DNA of 64,000 bases, taken from the NCBI RefSeq assembly GCF_036850765.1, contig NC_089494.1, positions 54,391,809-54,455,808 on the forward strand. Reading direction: 5' to 3'. This stretch comes from Saccopteryx bilineata. Lineage: Eukaryota; Chordata; Mammalia; Chiroptera; Emballonuridae. Shown here in pieces: positions 21,252 to 34,304 of the stretch. Made by a program: the position numbers and the translations under genes. Position 1 is the stretch's first letter. Every line of letters begins with the position of its first letter. The notes beneath the pieces are model-generated. The model saw only the letters and a list, made by a program, of their open reading frames with translations. It searched no databases and was not told where the DNA came from.

Positions 21252-23125
21252 CAGGCGGAAACTCACAAAACAGGAGCAGGTCCTAATGTTCCTGGGCAAT
21301 TGTTATGGACCAAGAGGAAGTATCGCTGGCTTTGGAACCCTAAAGATATGGAGATTGCCTGGGAAGGATGTCACTGAAATGGGATGCAAGGAGTGGTCTG
21401 ATATCAAATTTATTATTTAAAAAAAAATAATTTCTGTCCAGTACTCCTCCAGGTCTATGCTGTCTGTGTATAGGGAAGCTCGGTAACTGAAGACATCAGA
21501 GAGAGAGAGAGTACTCTGAGAATTTGCCCATCATTCTTCAAGAAACCTTGGCCTTTAATGTTAACAGGATCTACTTGTTTGCTTTCTAGCTTAGTCAGTT
21601 TCAGGTTCACAAGATTTTCCTTGTAAATTAAGGAAGCCTTGGGAATACACACTCTGAACCACTCTACCGAAGCAGTTCCCAGAAAGCTCTGCGTAGCCTA
21701 GTGCTTTTCACACGCATGAGTTAAGTGTTGGAAATGAGGCTGAAGGAATGCAATTAAACAGAATCACTTTCTAGATCATGTAAGTCAGATATCAATCGTA
21801 AGACTTCATTAAAAATAATTCCGGGACCACCTGACATGCCTATATTCAGGTAGAAATGTAAAAAATAGACCTATTTCAACCTTTATTCAGAATAATATTC
21901 AGGTTATTACAACTGAGACGTAATTACCTTTCTATTTTTCTGCCAGTAATCAGGGATGGGTCATACTAACATTTACATGAACTCCAATACATTACCAGTA
22001 TCATGACTGCACCCCAAGGCTTTGGCAAGCTTGCCTAATTCTTCAGGGGCAGCAGACATGGCTGGCAGTAGAGCTGTGGGCTCTACAGTAGTCAGAGCAA
22101 GGACTGGGCAGAAACAATAAAAATTTAATCTCACTGCTCTTTTACAACTGTCACTTCTACAAGTCTCACATTTTATCCAGACACAGAAAACGTTACTATA
22201 TGGCTTTCAGCTGTTAGGTGATTTTGGAAGTGCTCATAAATCTTTATCAAATCCAATCCAGTTTCCAACTATAACAGTTTAGGGAGTGGGCAAAAATATA
22301 TACTTTCATAGCTCCATTGAAAAAAATTTCATTGAGTCTATGAAATTTTATTGGCTTGATTGAAATGAGTCCTTGCTTGGGGATCACTGTCGGTATTGAC
22401 AGTAGTTTCTGCCAATGGGCATTTTAGTGACTTTGGCTGTTTATAAAATAAAAACCAGAGAGCAGAACGAAGGTATGGCAAGATTAAACTTCTTTCACTT
22501 CCCGCACAACAAACTCACATTCCACACTATCAGTAGGATAGTATTATTATTATTTTTAGCCATGAGAACTGTCTTAAAAAAAAAAAAAAAAAAAAAAGCT
22601 CTGGTTTCATAACTTTACCTGATAATCTTTTACAGATAGTATTTCCAAATGTGTTTTTAACTCCAACTTAGGGGAAGTCCTTGTTTTTCACCAGAGAGAG
22701 CTCAGCTAAGAAGAAAGGAGGTGTATACAGGCTACAGATGCTGTTTGAAGTGAGATGGCTGACTTGTAAACAACATCAAAAGGGCTCCTGTATGGGAATT
22801 AAACTGTAGAAATATTTGTCTAAGGACAATCCTCCTTGTTCTTTTATGCTTCTCTGTATGTGTGACTCACATGTCTGTTACCAGATAAAATCTGCCCCTC
22901 TCCTTCGGAACCTCCTGATCACTGTCGGTGCCAGTACACTCGCATCTGCTTCCTCTCACGTTCCAATCACTAGAATGACCGCTCTCATTCTCTTAGGCCA
23001 CACTGTGAATACTGTCTGTCTGCCTGAGGCACTTCATTTTACACGTGGCTTTGTCATGATAAATTTAGGCATCAGCAAGTAAATTACAGACAAACTCCTT
23101 GTTTTGAGTTCACTTCATGCCTGTA
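21252..23125. other. Unassigned sequence with a poly(A) run
   Basis: An A-run of about 23 bases at 22575-22597 has no recognisable retroelement body before it. Otherwise no gene or repeat was identified. Confidence 0.4.
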
Positions 23126-23129
23126 TATT

Positions 23130-24520
23130 CACTCTTTCCCTCAGAGAATATTAACTGACACCTAACATACGCCAGGCATTGTGCTTAGTGCTACAGATAC
23201 AAACATAAAACAGGACAGGATCTTACACTTGAGAAAATTATTACATGTATAATAATAAAATATATATTATAATATAATAACATATATGAAACGAAGTGCC
23301 ACACTTTTTAAAAAGGCAATATTACATGTGGAAACAAAGAAGGACGGAATGGCCAGTTCTTTTTTTTAAATTAATTTATTGTATTAACATAGTTTCAAGT
23401 GTCCCACTCAACATAACACCCTCAACACCCCCCCCCCACATGGTGCTCCCCATGCAAGTCTCTTTCCATTTCCATTTCACCCCCTCTTTTCCTCCATCAC
23501 CATCCCCCTTTCCCTCTGTGACTTGCTGCCCTGTTATCTGTATCTATATGTTACATATATATAATTTAATCCCTTTGCCTTCTTTGATCCTGTTCCCTCA
23601 TTCCCTTTCTCTCTTACAGCTGTCCTGTTCCTATGACCCTGCCTCAGTTTCTATTTTGTTCCTCAGTTTATTGTATTCATTAGATTCAGCATATTTGTGA
23701 GATCATAAGATATTTGTCTTTCTCTGCCTGGCTTATTTTACTTAGCATAATAATCTCCAGGTCTATCCATGCCATTGTAAGAGGTAAGATTTCCTTCTTT
23801 TTCACAGCCATGTAAGGAGTGACCAATTCTGACAGTCAGGAAAAGTTTTACCTGAGGGGGGAAATCTAAGCTGAATCTTCCAATACAATTACGAGTTTAC
23901 CAAATAGGTTGGTGGAGCACTAGCATGGCAGGAGATCACACATAGTGTGCATTTGGGGAATGCCAGGCATTCGGCACAGATCAAGGAGTGGTAGGAATAG
24001 ACACAGAAAAGGTAGGCAGAGTTTAGGTCATAGAAGTCTCATATGCTTGATAGGGAGTATGAATTTTTAATACATTCAGAAAAAATATTTTGTGCAGTCA
24101 AATAACATACCTAGGGAGTTCAGAGTGATAGGAAATTAGAAGCAGATACTCTAGCTGAATGACTGATGTATTAGTATCACAGAAAGATGCCAAGAGCTCA
24201 AAATAAATGAGTCTGAAAGGGCTAAAGGAATTGAACATGGATGGCCACCACAGTTCTTGGGTGATTGGGTACTGCTGTTCATTGTGATCAAGTATGGAAA
24301 GATAACTAGGGCAGGGTTGACTGCTGAGTTTAAATTTTCAGAGAGACATCAAGTGATTGTATTCCTGAGACAGTTATATAGACAATTTTAGAACTCAGAA
24401 GAGACACCTGTGCTAACAATATTCTTTTGATAGCATATTAACATATAGATGGTCACGGAAAGAGAGTAAGAGCCTCGGAGAAAATCTTGGAGTATAACAA
24501 AGTTTGGGTCAGGCAAAAGA
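23130..24520 (-). mobile_element. L2 antisense copy split by an L1
   Basis: Begins with the reversed L2 3' end ('CATACGCCAGGCATTGTGCT', 'GTGCTACAGATACAAACATA') and resumes after the L1 at 23831 with weak reversed L2 body similarity ('AGGAGTGGTAGGAATAGACA', 'GGGTTGACTGCTGAGTTTAA'). The right boundary is uncertain. Confidence 0.5.
23361..23816 (-). mobile_element. L1 3' end, 5'-truncated
   Basis: Antisense L1 3' UTR: poly(T) at 23359-23367, 'GTCCCACTCAACATAACACC', 'TATTTGTCTTTCTCTGCCTG', ending in the 'GGTAAGATTTCCTTCTTTTT' segment. Diverged TSD GAATGGCCAGTTCT (23347-23360) and GAGTGACCAATTCT (23817-23830). Confidence 0.88.
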
Positions 24521-26035
24521 CTCATAGACTCATGAGGTCTATGCAGGGATCACAGGGAGGTAAGAGAACAGTCTACTGAGAGTAGACTGTTAAGAGGAAA
24601 GTGATTTATATGTGAAATGGGACTAATAAATCAAGTACTGTTGGGATTAGCAATTAGGGATTCTTCAGAGATAGAGGATTTGTAAGACTGTTTTCATACA
24701 CTTAGGGTGTCTAGGGAGAGCTGGATGGGAAAGACAGGTCTTGAGGGTAACTTGAGGCTGCATGTCTACTCCATCTAAGAGGGAGGTATGAGTGAGGGTT
24801 CTCGAAATCATCACATGCTTATACTCAGTACTAGCATCATGATCAAATATCAGTGCTGAGAAAGGAAGATGGCTGCCTCTGAATGCTGGTTTTTCCACAT
24901 AGCTGGTTTTCCCATTTCCCCACCCACCTCTTCCACCAACATATGTCTCCCCTTTTTTCTCCCGTGTTACCACCAGATAACAGTGTTCTCTCAAATTTTC
25001 ACTCTATCAGCCTTTCTCCTAACATTTAGCTCCCTCTCTCCTCTAAGGATGGGAACTATGGATGACCACTGCCCCAAATTCCAGCTACCTTACTGTCTTC
25101 AAATTCAGGAGGAGTTTGTTTATTGGAGGAGGTGATGGGCACCTGAATCTCAGTGCTTGCAAACCACACATGGAGAATGTAGCTTTCACATGAGGTATTA
25201 GAGAAGGAGAGGGAGCAAGGTCTGCATGGGAAGGCCAAGTCTTGGGCTCCTCAGGGGAAGAACAAAGACAGGTAAGGACATGGTTGTACTTAAACTTAAC
25301 GCACCATACCCTGACTGTCCGATGCCAGATCTTCCCAGTAGCACTGCCCATGGCTCAGTGCTGGGCTCAGTGATCGGCATGTAGTTGTGTTGTTGCACTG
25401 TAGACTGTGGTAGGTCGGGCTCTGAGATCAGAGGTTCTTGAAATGTTAACCTAGTTCATGCCACCCAGGTAATCTGGTGATGTGTTTGAGATTGGGCTCA
25501 GTTTTGAATAAACTTGGGGATTTTAGAAAAACTTGATTCAGAAGTTTTACTCAGGATCTAGGATGAAAGCATCTCAAAGAGGCCAAAAACTTTAAACGAA
25601 GTAGGGATCTTGTTCTGGGAAATTCAATGGCAGAAGACTTGGCTGTTTGCATTGTCGCTAATTGGTGAAGTTCGAGCCCAAGCAGCATATAGGCACAGTT
25701 CCAGGTGCTTCCAAGTGCTAGCTCTCTCCTTCTCTCTCTCTCTCTTTCTCTCTCTCTCACTGCTTTGTAAACTTGTGCCTTACCTAAGTGAGCATAGATA
25801 GATAAGATGTAAAATTATTACTCAGCATTTGCATGGTCAGATCTGCACAAAGTATGGTATATATTACATTCTAAATATTTTTTTGTCTATTGCAGATCAA
25901 ACATTTTAAGTGGGTGCATAGTGAAGGGACTAAACTGTAATCCCAGTGTCAGTTTCTTAATAAAATCTGCTGATCACCCAGGTGGTGGCAGAACAACCTT
26001 CAATGATAGTAAAACACCTGGAGAATGTATTCTAA
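24521..26035. other. Unassigned sequence; (TC)n at 25721-25759
   Basis: Short open frames have no family features. A CT-rich microsatellite lies at 25721-25759. Confidence 0.4.
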
Positions 26036-26205
26036 GGCAGTGCTTCTCAATCTTTAATGTGCCTATGAATCACTTGGGAATCTTGTGTAAATGCAAACTG
26101 ATTTAGTAGGTTTGGGGTGGGGTCTAAAATTCTGCATTTCTAACAGGTTCTCAGGTGTTGCCAAAGCTGCTAGGCTATGGATCACACTTTGAGTAGTAAG
26201 GTTTT
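26036..26205 (+). mobile_element. MER5A-like hAT relic
   Basis: 'CAGTGCTTCTCAATCTTTAA', 'AATGCAAACTGATTTAGTAG', 'GGGGTGGGGTCTAAAATTCT' and the terminal 'CACACTTTGAGTAGTAAG' follow the MER5A order. Confidence 0.7.
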
Positions 26206-26601
26206 AAAAGAATATTCTTGATTGAGTCTCATTACACATTTATACCAATAAAGTATAAAGTCTACTAACAGAATTGTCAGCAGAGAAAATCTGAACTGAG
26301 CAGCTAAAAGTAAATCACTCTTTTCTGCCAACATGTGGTTGAGAAATTAAGTTAGACTATGCAATGAAAATATATTTTGACATTTAGCTATAAGCCATAT
26401 TAATCCTTTTTTATGATGAGATAAAATTTTGCAGCATGCTATCTTTTACTACCAGTCAATGAATTATAATTTGAAATCTTATCTCTCACTATAACTGCAA
26501 ATTATCATGGTAAAATTTCTAGTATAGTTCAGATTCTTTGCTTAATTAAATGCTTTTTTAATACTAGCAGAATGAACCATTTGTAAAGAAGACTGTTAGC
26601 T

Positions 26602-26760
26602 GTTCCCTCACTCCCTCTCTCCCTCCCTCTCTTTCTCTTTCCCTCCCTCCCTCTCTCCCTCCCTCCTTTCCTTCCTTCCTTCCTTCCTTTTTTCCTTCCT
26701 TCCTTCCTTCCTTCCTTCCTTCCTTCCTTCCTTCCTTCCTTCCTTCCTTCCTTTTTTTCC
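26602..26760. repeat. (TTCC)n / CT-rich microsatellite
   Basis: An imperfect CCCT-rich half followed by long TTCC runs, broken once by a T-rich interruption near 26688-26693. Pure pyrimidine on the plus strand over nearly the whole length. Confidence 0.95.
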
Positions 26761-27649
26761 AGTAGGATAGCAGCTTCCATAATAACTGAAGTTCATAATG
26801 AGTCTATTTAATCAGAGGGGGAAAAAAAACCCAGAAAGCAAATTTCTATCTGTATCTTTATTGAAGCTTTTATTTGAATAAACCTATTAATTCTTGGGAA
26901 TGAATAAGATTTCTGAAAATCCAAATCTTAACATGAAACATTTACCTTGGTAGATTAGCCCAAGTAGTTGATCTATTTTTATCTCAGAAGATTTTACATT
27001 TAAATCTTTAAATGTTTGCAGCCTGCTGTGGGTTCTCTGATTATACCAATGAATGGTGCACCAAGATTTTGAAGAGTATTATTTGATTCTACAAAATTGA
27101 GTACTTTGTACAATATTACCATAATGGTGGTCTGAGGAAGACTAATTCTGTGAACCAGATTATTATTGCTCAAATGGAAATTCTATGGTTATATATATTT
27201 AGGAAAATCTAGGTTTTTTAGTTTTCCCCTGGACATATATAAAACACATAAACCTATTGCACTCTATCAGTGTTTCTCAAATATATTTGTTCAAAGAGAA
27301 CACTTTGGGAAATATTTCATTTTCTAATTTTCTATCCTTTTCCATATTGATCAAGTTTTTTTATCCTAGCTGTGTCGGGAAAATGAATGTCTAACCAGAG
27401 GGAGTGCCAGGGTGGTCAGAATATAATCAGACTAATCATAACTCATTATCAGGGGTCAGTGCACCAGATCGGAGCCGTGTCAGAAAAACAAAACAAAACA
27501 CGAAAGTAAGGATAGTCTTTGGAAAGGCAACTAACAAGGCCTATAGAAGATTAAAAAACAAAACAAAACTATGTTTACCAACTCCACCATTTTCAAACTG
27601 GTTCAAGTTGCAATCTTTTCCATTCTTGTAAAAGCCCCCCCCCCCTTTT
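26761..27649. other. Unassigned sequence
   Basis: Nothing recognised apart from a C-run at about 27636-27644. Confidence 0.4.
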
Positions 27650-27800
27650 TTAGAAAATTAACTTAAACAGGGTGGCATTGATCAATTAGAGTATATAGGT
27701 TTCAAGCAAATGTTTCTATAGCATTTGAACTGTTGATTATGTTATATACCCAAAGTCCAATCATTTTCCATCACCTTATATTTGTATAAAAACGTTTTTC
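27650..27800 (-). mobile_element. L1 3' end fragment
   Basis: Reversed L1 terminus 'GGGTGGCATTGATCAATTAG', then 'TTGATTATGTTATATACCCA'. Same 3' UTR type as the L1 ends at 40161 and 45740. Confidence 0.78.
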
Positions 27801-28390
27801 TTAATTCTTCCATTATTGTCCCCTTACTCTCAATTCTCTACACGGTTGTTAGAGTGATTATTTAAGAACATAAACCAAGTCAAGTCGTGTTTCTTCCTTA
27901 CTCAAACCCTTTCAATGGGTTTCCATTTTATTTAGTAATTTTATCTAGCATATACTTCAGCCCTTTGTCATGGCTAAAAGACCTACTGTGTGTCTGCAGC
28001 CTCACCTCATGATTTGTTCTATTCACTTTAGTCCTGGTCTTTCTATTGTTCCTCTCACAATGCCAGACTCTTTTTTTTTTTTAATTTTGTGTCCTTGACA
28101 CTTTCAATCTTCTGCCCAGAAATTTTTTTCCTCAGATTTTCATGACTTGCTCCTTTATTCCCTGTTTATGTGTCACCTCCTCAAGGAAGAAGCTCCATGA
28201 TCAGGCTATGTAAGATACCTGCTTTAATTTTCTAATAAATATTTTTAGTTACATACTTTTATATTTCTTTTCTCCTGCCTCTACTAGAATATAAAAGCAT
28301 GAGTTGATCTTATTCATAGCTGTATACTCAGTATTAGAACAGTACTTCACATAGTAGACTTGCAAATATTTCTGGAATGAATGAATGAAA
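27801..28390 (+). mobile_element. L2 fragment, 3' end
   Basis: Sense L2 landmarks: 'CTCAAACCCTTTCAATGGGT', 'GTGTCACCTCCTCAAGGAAG', 'CTACTAGAATATAAAAGCAT' and the terminal 'CTGGAATGAATGAATGAA'. Confidence 0.72.
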
Positions 28391-28394
28391 TCCA

Positions 28395-29406
28395 CCAAGT
28401 TAAAAGGGAAAACCACCACAGCCAGTTAAAGGAGTAGGAGTAGGTGAGGGGTTGTTTGGAAAGAACATTACAGAGTAGCAGAAATGATTTGGTGACCTTC
28501 ATGTTGAAAACCTGATTGCAAAGCCCTTGTTGACATCTTTGATCTCATTTAGACCAGGGATAAGGATAATTTATTGAGTTTAGCAAGGCTAAAAAATTGC
28601 AATTGAAAACTTGATTTTGAAGTTCTGTGCATTTGATTCTACTTAAAACCCCACCTGAACCATCTGTTGATATCTCTCACATCTGCATGTTAGAGAGTTT
28701 CTCATAGTATAAGGGAGAGCTGCCTAACAGAGATTTAGGCTGGGGCACTTATTCTTAGAGAATACCACAGATTGAAATGGACAAAAAAATATCCCTCTAA
28801 ATTAGACAAGAATTGAAGGTGTCTTCCACATATTACATTTTTAATTCCAGTTTTCCACTTAGCCAAAAACTGATCCTCTGCTTACATTCAAATTATATTT
28901 GAAGAAACCCTCCTTAAACTACAACTCTGAAAACATTAAAATTTAAGACTAGATTATTCATAAATTTACCAATTTCATCTGGGCCATGTACTTTTTTATA
29001 TATAAAGAACCCAAATTAATTTTCCTTATATGCAAGAACATTTTGAGTATAGATAATACTGACTTTAACACGTGGCCTGATTTCAGTTCATATCTATATT
29101 TTTAGAGCATATGGCTTGTCTATCATACCTTGTCTCTTACACTAAGCCTCTCATTGTTAAGTCTCTTACACTTAAATTAATTTCAAGAAGCAAGATTTAT
29201 ATTAGAATCAAGATTGAAAATCTGGAACTGATTAAAGACACTTACTTTTAACTTATGGCCTTAGTCCTAGAAGTTTTGTATTAGCAATGTAAAGCATTCT
29301 AAGCTAATAGAAAAGTTGGATTACAATTAATATGAGGTTATTTTCAAAAGACTTTGTAGTATGTCAATGACCTGATAATAAATGTTCAAGCAAAATGTGC
29401 ACCATT
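28395..29406. other. Unassigned sequence
   Basis: No gene or repeat recognised. Confidence 0.4.
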
Positions 29407-29420
29407 AAGAATCCCTTATA

Positions 29421-29818
29421 GGCCCTGGCCGGTTGGCTCAGTGGTAGAGCGTCGGCCTGGCATGCGGGAGTCCCGAGTTCGATTCCCGGCCAGGGCACAC
29501 AGTAGAAGCGCCCATCTGCTTCTCCACCCCTCCCCCTCTCCTTCCTCTCTGTCTCTCTCTTCCCCTTCCGCAGCGAAGCTCCATTGGAGCAAGGATGGCC
29601 CGGGCGCTGGGGATGGCTCCTTGGCCTCTGCCCCAGGCGCTAGAGTGGCTCTGGTCGCGACAGAGCGACGCCTTGGAGGGGCAGAGCATCGCCCCCTGGT
29701 GGGCAGAGCGTTGCCCCTGGTGGGCGTGCCGGGTGGATCCCGGTCGGGCGCATGCGGGAGTCTGTCTGACTGTCTCTCCCCGTTTCCAGCTTCAGAAAAA
29801 TACAAAAGAAAAAAAAAA
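29421..29818 (+). mobile_element. Long tRNA-SINE (family A), near-consensus, with internal duplication
   Basis: Least degraded family A copy. RNA polymerase III A-box TGGCTCAGTGG (29434-29444) and B-box core GTTCGATTC (29477-29485) are intact. It carries the internal duplication CCCCTGGTGGGCAGAGCG / CCCCTGGTGGGCGTGCCG at about 29692-29731. Perfect 14-bp TSD AAGAATCCCTTATA at 29407-29420 and 29819-29832. Probably the youngest insertion in the window. Confidence 0.97.
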
Positions 29819-29832
29819 AAGAATCCCTTATA

Positions 29833-31500
29833 TATAGTCACAGAATCCTGGGTCCACCATAGTCTACCTTTGGACATAGACCCAGAAATATGCTACAAGC
29901 CAGGGCTGAGTAAGAATAGCTATGGCAGAGATTACTGGCAGTTCGGGAAGTTCATTCTTCCCTTATTCCCTAGGAACACAGGCTAGGGGTCTCATTGCCA
30001 AGCCAGAGACTCTAATTGGTAGCACTTCCACTCCTCACCCAATTCTTGCCACTAAAAACATGGCTATGCAACTTCATTTCCACTAAGTGAAAATAAAGGA
30101 AAGTGCTATGTTCCTCTTCCATTCCTGGAACTTAAAACATTGAGCATATATTTCTTCATGCATTTTCTCTCACAACCAAGCTGGAACAAATTTTACTGGA
30201 AGAAATTATCCTTAGAAAACATTCCTCATGGGGATAAGGGAAACACCCCAGATGATATTGGGAAAAAAAAGATGGAAGAGCCTGGTTTCCTGACTGTGTG
30301 GAGCATAGCAGCTTGCATATTTGCTAGGATTGATAGTTGAGGGAGAAATAGAATTTATTGTTAAAGCCTCTCATTGTTAAGACTCATTGGGATAGCATTA
30401 AAGCAGCTTTGCTTTTTACAGTAAATAGGCCAGGGGTTAAAGCCATCTTGGATGCCCTTCCACTCCTCTTTAATGCTCTGCTCTGTCTCTAGGCTGATTT
30501 CACACTCACCTGGGCCCTCAGGGGCTCCTGTGTGTGTGTCCTGTTCTCCGTTCTTTCCTTTACACTCTTGGCTTGTTTGCCTTGGAGGTCCTGAGTCCTG
30601 TTGCATTCATAATTAGCAATCTGACACTTCAAGGGACTCAGATAATCTCAGTTTTTTAGATGCATAGAGCCATTACTTCTTTTAAACATACTTATATTTC
30701 TTGAGATACAGCTTCATCTAAATTGATAAAAGTTTTACTAGAGGAAGTTCAGGCAGAAGCCTGAAGACCACTCCCATATTTGTCCAATTATATTCTATTC
30801 TACATAGCTAGACAAGGGAAAAAATTTTCTTTCAGATTCTCAGAGCAGGGCTCACCCTCCCCTTCTAATAAAGAGAATAAAAAGGGAGGCTAGCTTCTTC
30901 ATCTTATCATTTCACCAATGTTTCTTTAGGAGAAGAGGCTATCGTAGTTTACAATCTGAGAAACATAGGCTTAATTTATAATATCAATGGTTACGAATTA
31001 ATAAATATCAATTTCTACCTACTATCTCTAAGTAGATTTAACTAAGATTCTGTGACTCAATTTAGGTTTCAGAGGTTTCCATTTACTTGTCTTGAATCAG
31101 ATATTCAAAGTTTCTGGGGACTGCCTCAGATATGTCAACTTCATCCGTCACTGTGAGACTAAAAGTGAAAGAATTGATAGACAGCCCTGATCAAAGGAAG
31201 CTCATGTTTTCTTGGCCTCCTCTACTTTGAACATATCATCCTTTATAAAGTGCTTTATGCTTTTTCAAAATGCTGAAAGCTACTCTTTAATTGGACATGA
31301 TATATAACTTATCAGGTCATAACTGACAGAAAAAAATAGCATGAACAGAATAAAATAATAAAACAGTGTTTTGGCTATAATTCCAATAAGTACTGTTTTG
31401 TGTAATTTTGTTTCAACTATATATAAATGTAAAAGTGTGTGTATATGTGTTAGTATGTACTGGGTTGTGATGCCGAACTGTTTCTTACTATTAAACAGAG
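29833..31500. other. Unassigned sequence
   Basis: No gene or repeat recognised. Short open frames lack family features. Confidence 0.4.
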
Positions 31501-31504
31501 TACA

Positions 31505-31762
31505 CAAAATAGACATACCACGTAGGTGGGACATAAAACTGAGACTCATGGACATAAATAAAAGTGAAATGGTTGCCTGGGGGAGGGGTCGGGGGAGGGA
31601 AGGAAAGGGACAAATATCCGGTGACCAGAAATGATTCGATTTTGGGTGATCAGCACAACGCAATCAAACAGTTCAAATGCTGTAGAAAGGCTTTACTGGG
31701 AACCTATGTACTCATATTGATCAATATTGCCCCATTACATTTAATTTTTAAAAAAAGTTAAA
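31505..31762 (+). mobile_element. L1 3' UTR fragment
   Basis: Sense orientation: 'ACGTAGGTGGGACATAAAAC', 'CTGAGACTCATGGACATAAA', a G-rich tract, 'TGATCAATATTGCCCCATTA' and an A-rich end. It mirrors the antisense 3' UTR at 40170-40450. Confidence 0.82.
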
Positions 31763-32082
31763 AAAAAGGAGAAAAAAAATGCTTGCTTCAGCCCATCAGC
31801 TCAATTAGAAAACAGGATTGCTTCTTATTCTGGGCACTTGCCTCTTGCCTTAGTGTCTTTGAATGGAATCTCTTCACGATCTTGAAAGTGCTTCAGTGCC
31901 ATGGAGTCATAAACTATGTATTATGTATCAGAAAGTTGACTCTATGGCCATCTTTCCACAAAATTATTCAATTCTCTATTATTCTGTAAAAATCAATCCT
32001 CAAATCCCCAAACTGCTCCAGCTTACAAAGAAAAATGCTTAGAAAAGAAAAAGAAATGCCCCTACAATATAAATTTATTTAT

Positions 32083-32471
32083 TTATTTATTAATATTATT
32101 ATTATTTTTTGTATTTTTCTGAAGTTGGAAACGGGGAGGCAGTCAGACAGACTCCTGCATGCGCCCGACCGGGATCCACCCGGCATGCCCACCAGGGGGC
32201 GATGCTCTGCCCATCTGGGGCGTTGCTCTGTTGCAACCAGAGCCATTCCAGCGCCTGAGGCAGAGCCCACAGAGCCATCCTCAGTCCCCAGGCCAACTTT
32301 GCTCCAATGGAGCCCTGGCTGCGGGAGGGAAAGAGAGAGACAGAGAGGAAGGAGAGGGGGAGGGGTGGAGAAGCAGATGGGCGCCTCTCCTGTGTGCCCT
32401 GGCAGGGAATCGAACCCGGGACTCCTGCATGCCAGGCTGATGCTCTACCACTGAGCCAACCAGCCAGGGCC
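32083..32471 (-). mobile_element. Long tRNA-SINE (family A)
   Basis: Complete copy on the minus strand with head at 32471. TSD ATAAATTTATTTAT at 32069-32082 and 32472-32485. Confidence 0.95.
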
Positions 32472-32485
32472 ATAAATTTATTTAT

Positions 32486-34290
32486 GGTCACTAACTGAGT
32501 TCACATGTGGAATAAACCTATGGCCTCTAATTTTAACCTCCCTAATTACAGATATCATGCTGCCCTTTCTCAAAGTATCATGCCATTCCTTTCCAAGAAA
32601 GCACCAATGTACAAATGAACAATGAACGATACATTATTTATTGCAATAAAAGGAATCGATCAGCTTTATGCTCAAATCCATTTGTAATTTTGCTATAGAT
32701 TGTCTTTTAGGGAAAGGAAGTTAGGAAAACATTTGTATTCTTAATGCAAACAAAGAAATAAATTTTACTTGGTAGAAGTCAAACACCTTAGTGTAAAGTA
32801 AATTGCATGCTGCATTTAGATTTTAGATTTTTATGTATAACATTGTTTATATTCTATTAATAGATGAAATGACTTACAACTAGATACATTTGTTAATTAT
32901 TGTATACATTAAAATGTATGAAACATTGGCCAACACACTCAAAAACATAAATCAAAGGAAAGGAGAAATTCCTGATTGATTACCTTAGTTAATAATACTG
33001 ACACACTAGTTTATCTTATGAATGATCATATTCAGTAGCCTACCTAATAACCTGTGCCATTGTCTCTTCTACAATGAAAAAGAAAATCTGAGCATCAATA
33101 TGATTGAACAATGGACAGACGAAAATATTTACATTGTAATGAAAAATGACTTAACTTTTTAATTCCAAATATTCTGTTTTTCAGATATCAGTTTGAGAAT
33201 GATCTGTAAACACATTAATTTGCTTAAAATTTCCTATTTAAAAGTGAAAACATATATGTAATATACCAAAATTTGTGTCTTAAGAATAGGTTGTAATAAT
33301 TTTAGTTATTCTAAGATCATGGTAGTAATGTTTCCATTGAAAGTTCATTATTGTATATTTGAAAGCTTTATGAAACTGCTTTCCTCTTTTCCTCTCTATT
33401 ATTGAAAAGTGGTCTTCAAATAATCTTCAGGTTTTACATAATCCATACAACTTCAGCATAAAATAAGTCATTTTGTGCTAAGACAGTCTCTGTGAGCTGA
33501 GAAATATTTGAAAATAGGCAAAAAAAAAAAAAAAAGGCAAAGAAAATAAAGCGTATTTTCTAGGCTTCCCTAATATGAAATTTGTGAATACTCATATTTG
33601 GCCTCAGACGCAGTTTATCTTTTCTCGCTGCCGTCTGAGGAGAGAGGAAGGAGGGGAGCAAGGCAAGCAGCTTGCTAAGTTAATAAATAGTACTCTATTC
33701 AGCTCCGAAGGACTGTTCTGAAACACTTGAGAAATGAACAGACACCAAAACTGACACACAAACAAAACCTACCCTGCTCAGTAGGGCTTGACCTTTGATA
33801 AGGAAACTACAAATCACTTCTTCTTTTAGTAAAGCAGAATTTTTAGACAGCATCCCTTGGGTCCTGCTGGTTTGTGGAGTAAATACAGTTGTAACTTTTC
33901 AGACCACACTTTCCTACTAATCAATTTGGATCACACGTGGCTGTTAGTGCTTTGCCTGGTGCCTCCTTTGTAACGCGTCAGGAGGGTTAGTGTGTTGCCC
34001 TCCCAACCTAGTGGGTCATGAGAATTAGATGGGTGGGTACATGAAGGAATTTCCGAAATTGTAGATTTTTTTTTCTGTCCCTAAAAAACATAAAATCCTT
34101 TAAACTTGCCTTTGAACTCTAAAAGACAATTCTTGGATTAGTTTTTTTCTTGTTATTTGCAAAGTGTGAACAGTGGCAGTGAGCTCTAGTTCAGCTGTAT
34201 GCAATAATTTTGTAGAAAATATTTTAAAGATACACATAGAGTCAGCTTACCTTCTTTAAAATGCTATATTTAACAATTTGAAACTAAACT
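32486..34290. other. Unassigned sequence
   Basis: No repeat or gene recognised; a 16-base A-run lies near 33520. About 33595-33660 is a GC-richer patch of unknown meaning. Confidence 0.4.
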
Positions 34291-34304
34291 GAGTTCCAAA
34301 TATT

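Noticed and set aside
22575..22597. Poly(A) run as the tail of a processed pseudogene
   Set aside because: No recognisable coding sequence or TSD before it.
26529..26796. Lys/Glu/Gly/Arg-repeat open frames on the minus strand
   Set aside because: Reading of the (TTCC)n microsatellite.
29421..29500. tRNA gene
   Set aside because: A- and B-boxes are present, but the downstream body, A-tail and TSD show a tRNA-derived SINE; the acceptor stem does not pair.
29441..29986. 181-codon open frame and several others of 80-150 codons
   Set aside because: They run through family A SINEs, whose GC-rich body is open in several frames on both strands. The same peptides recur at each copy.
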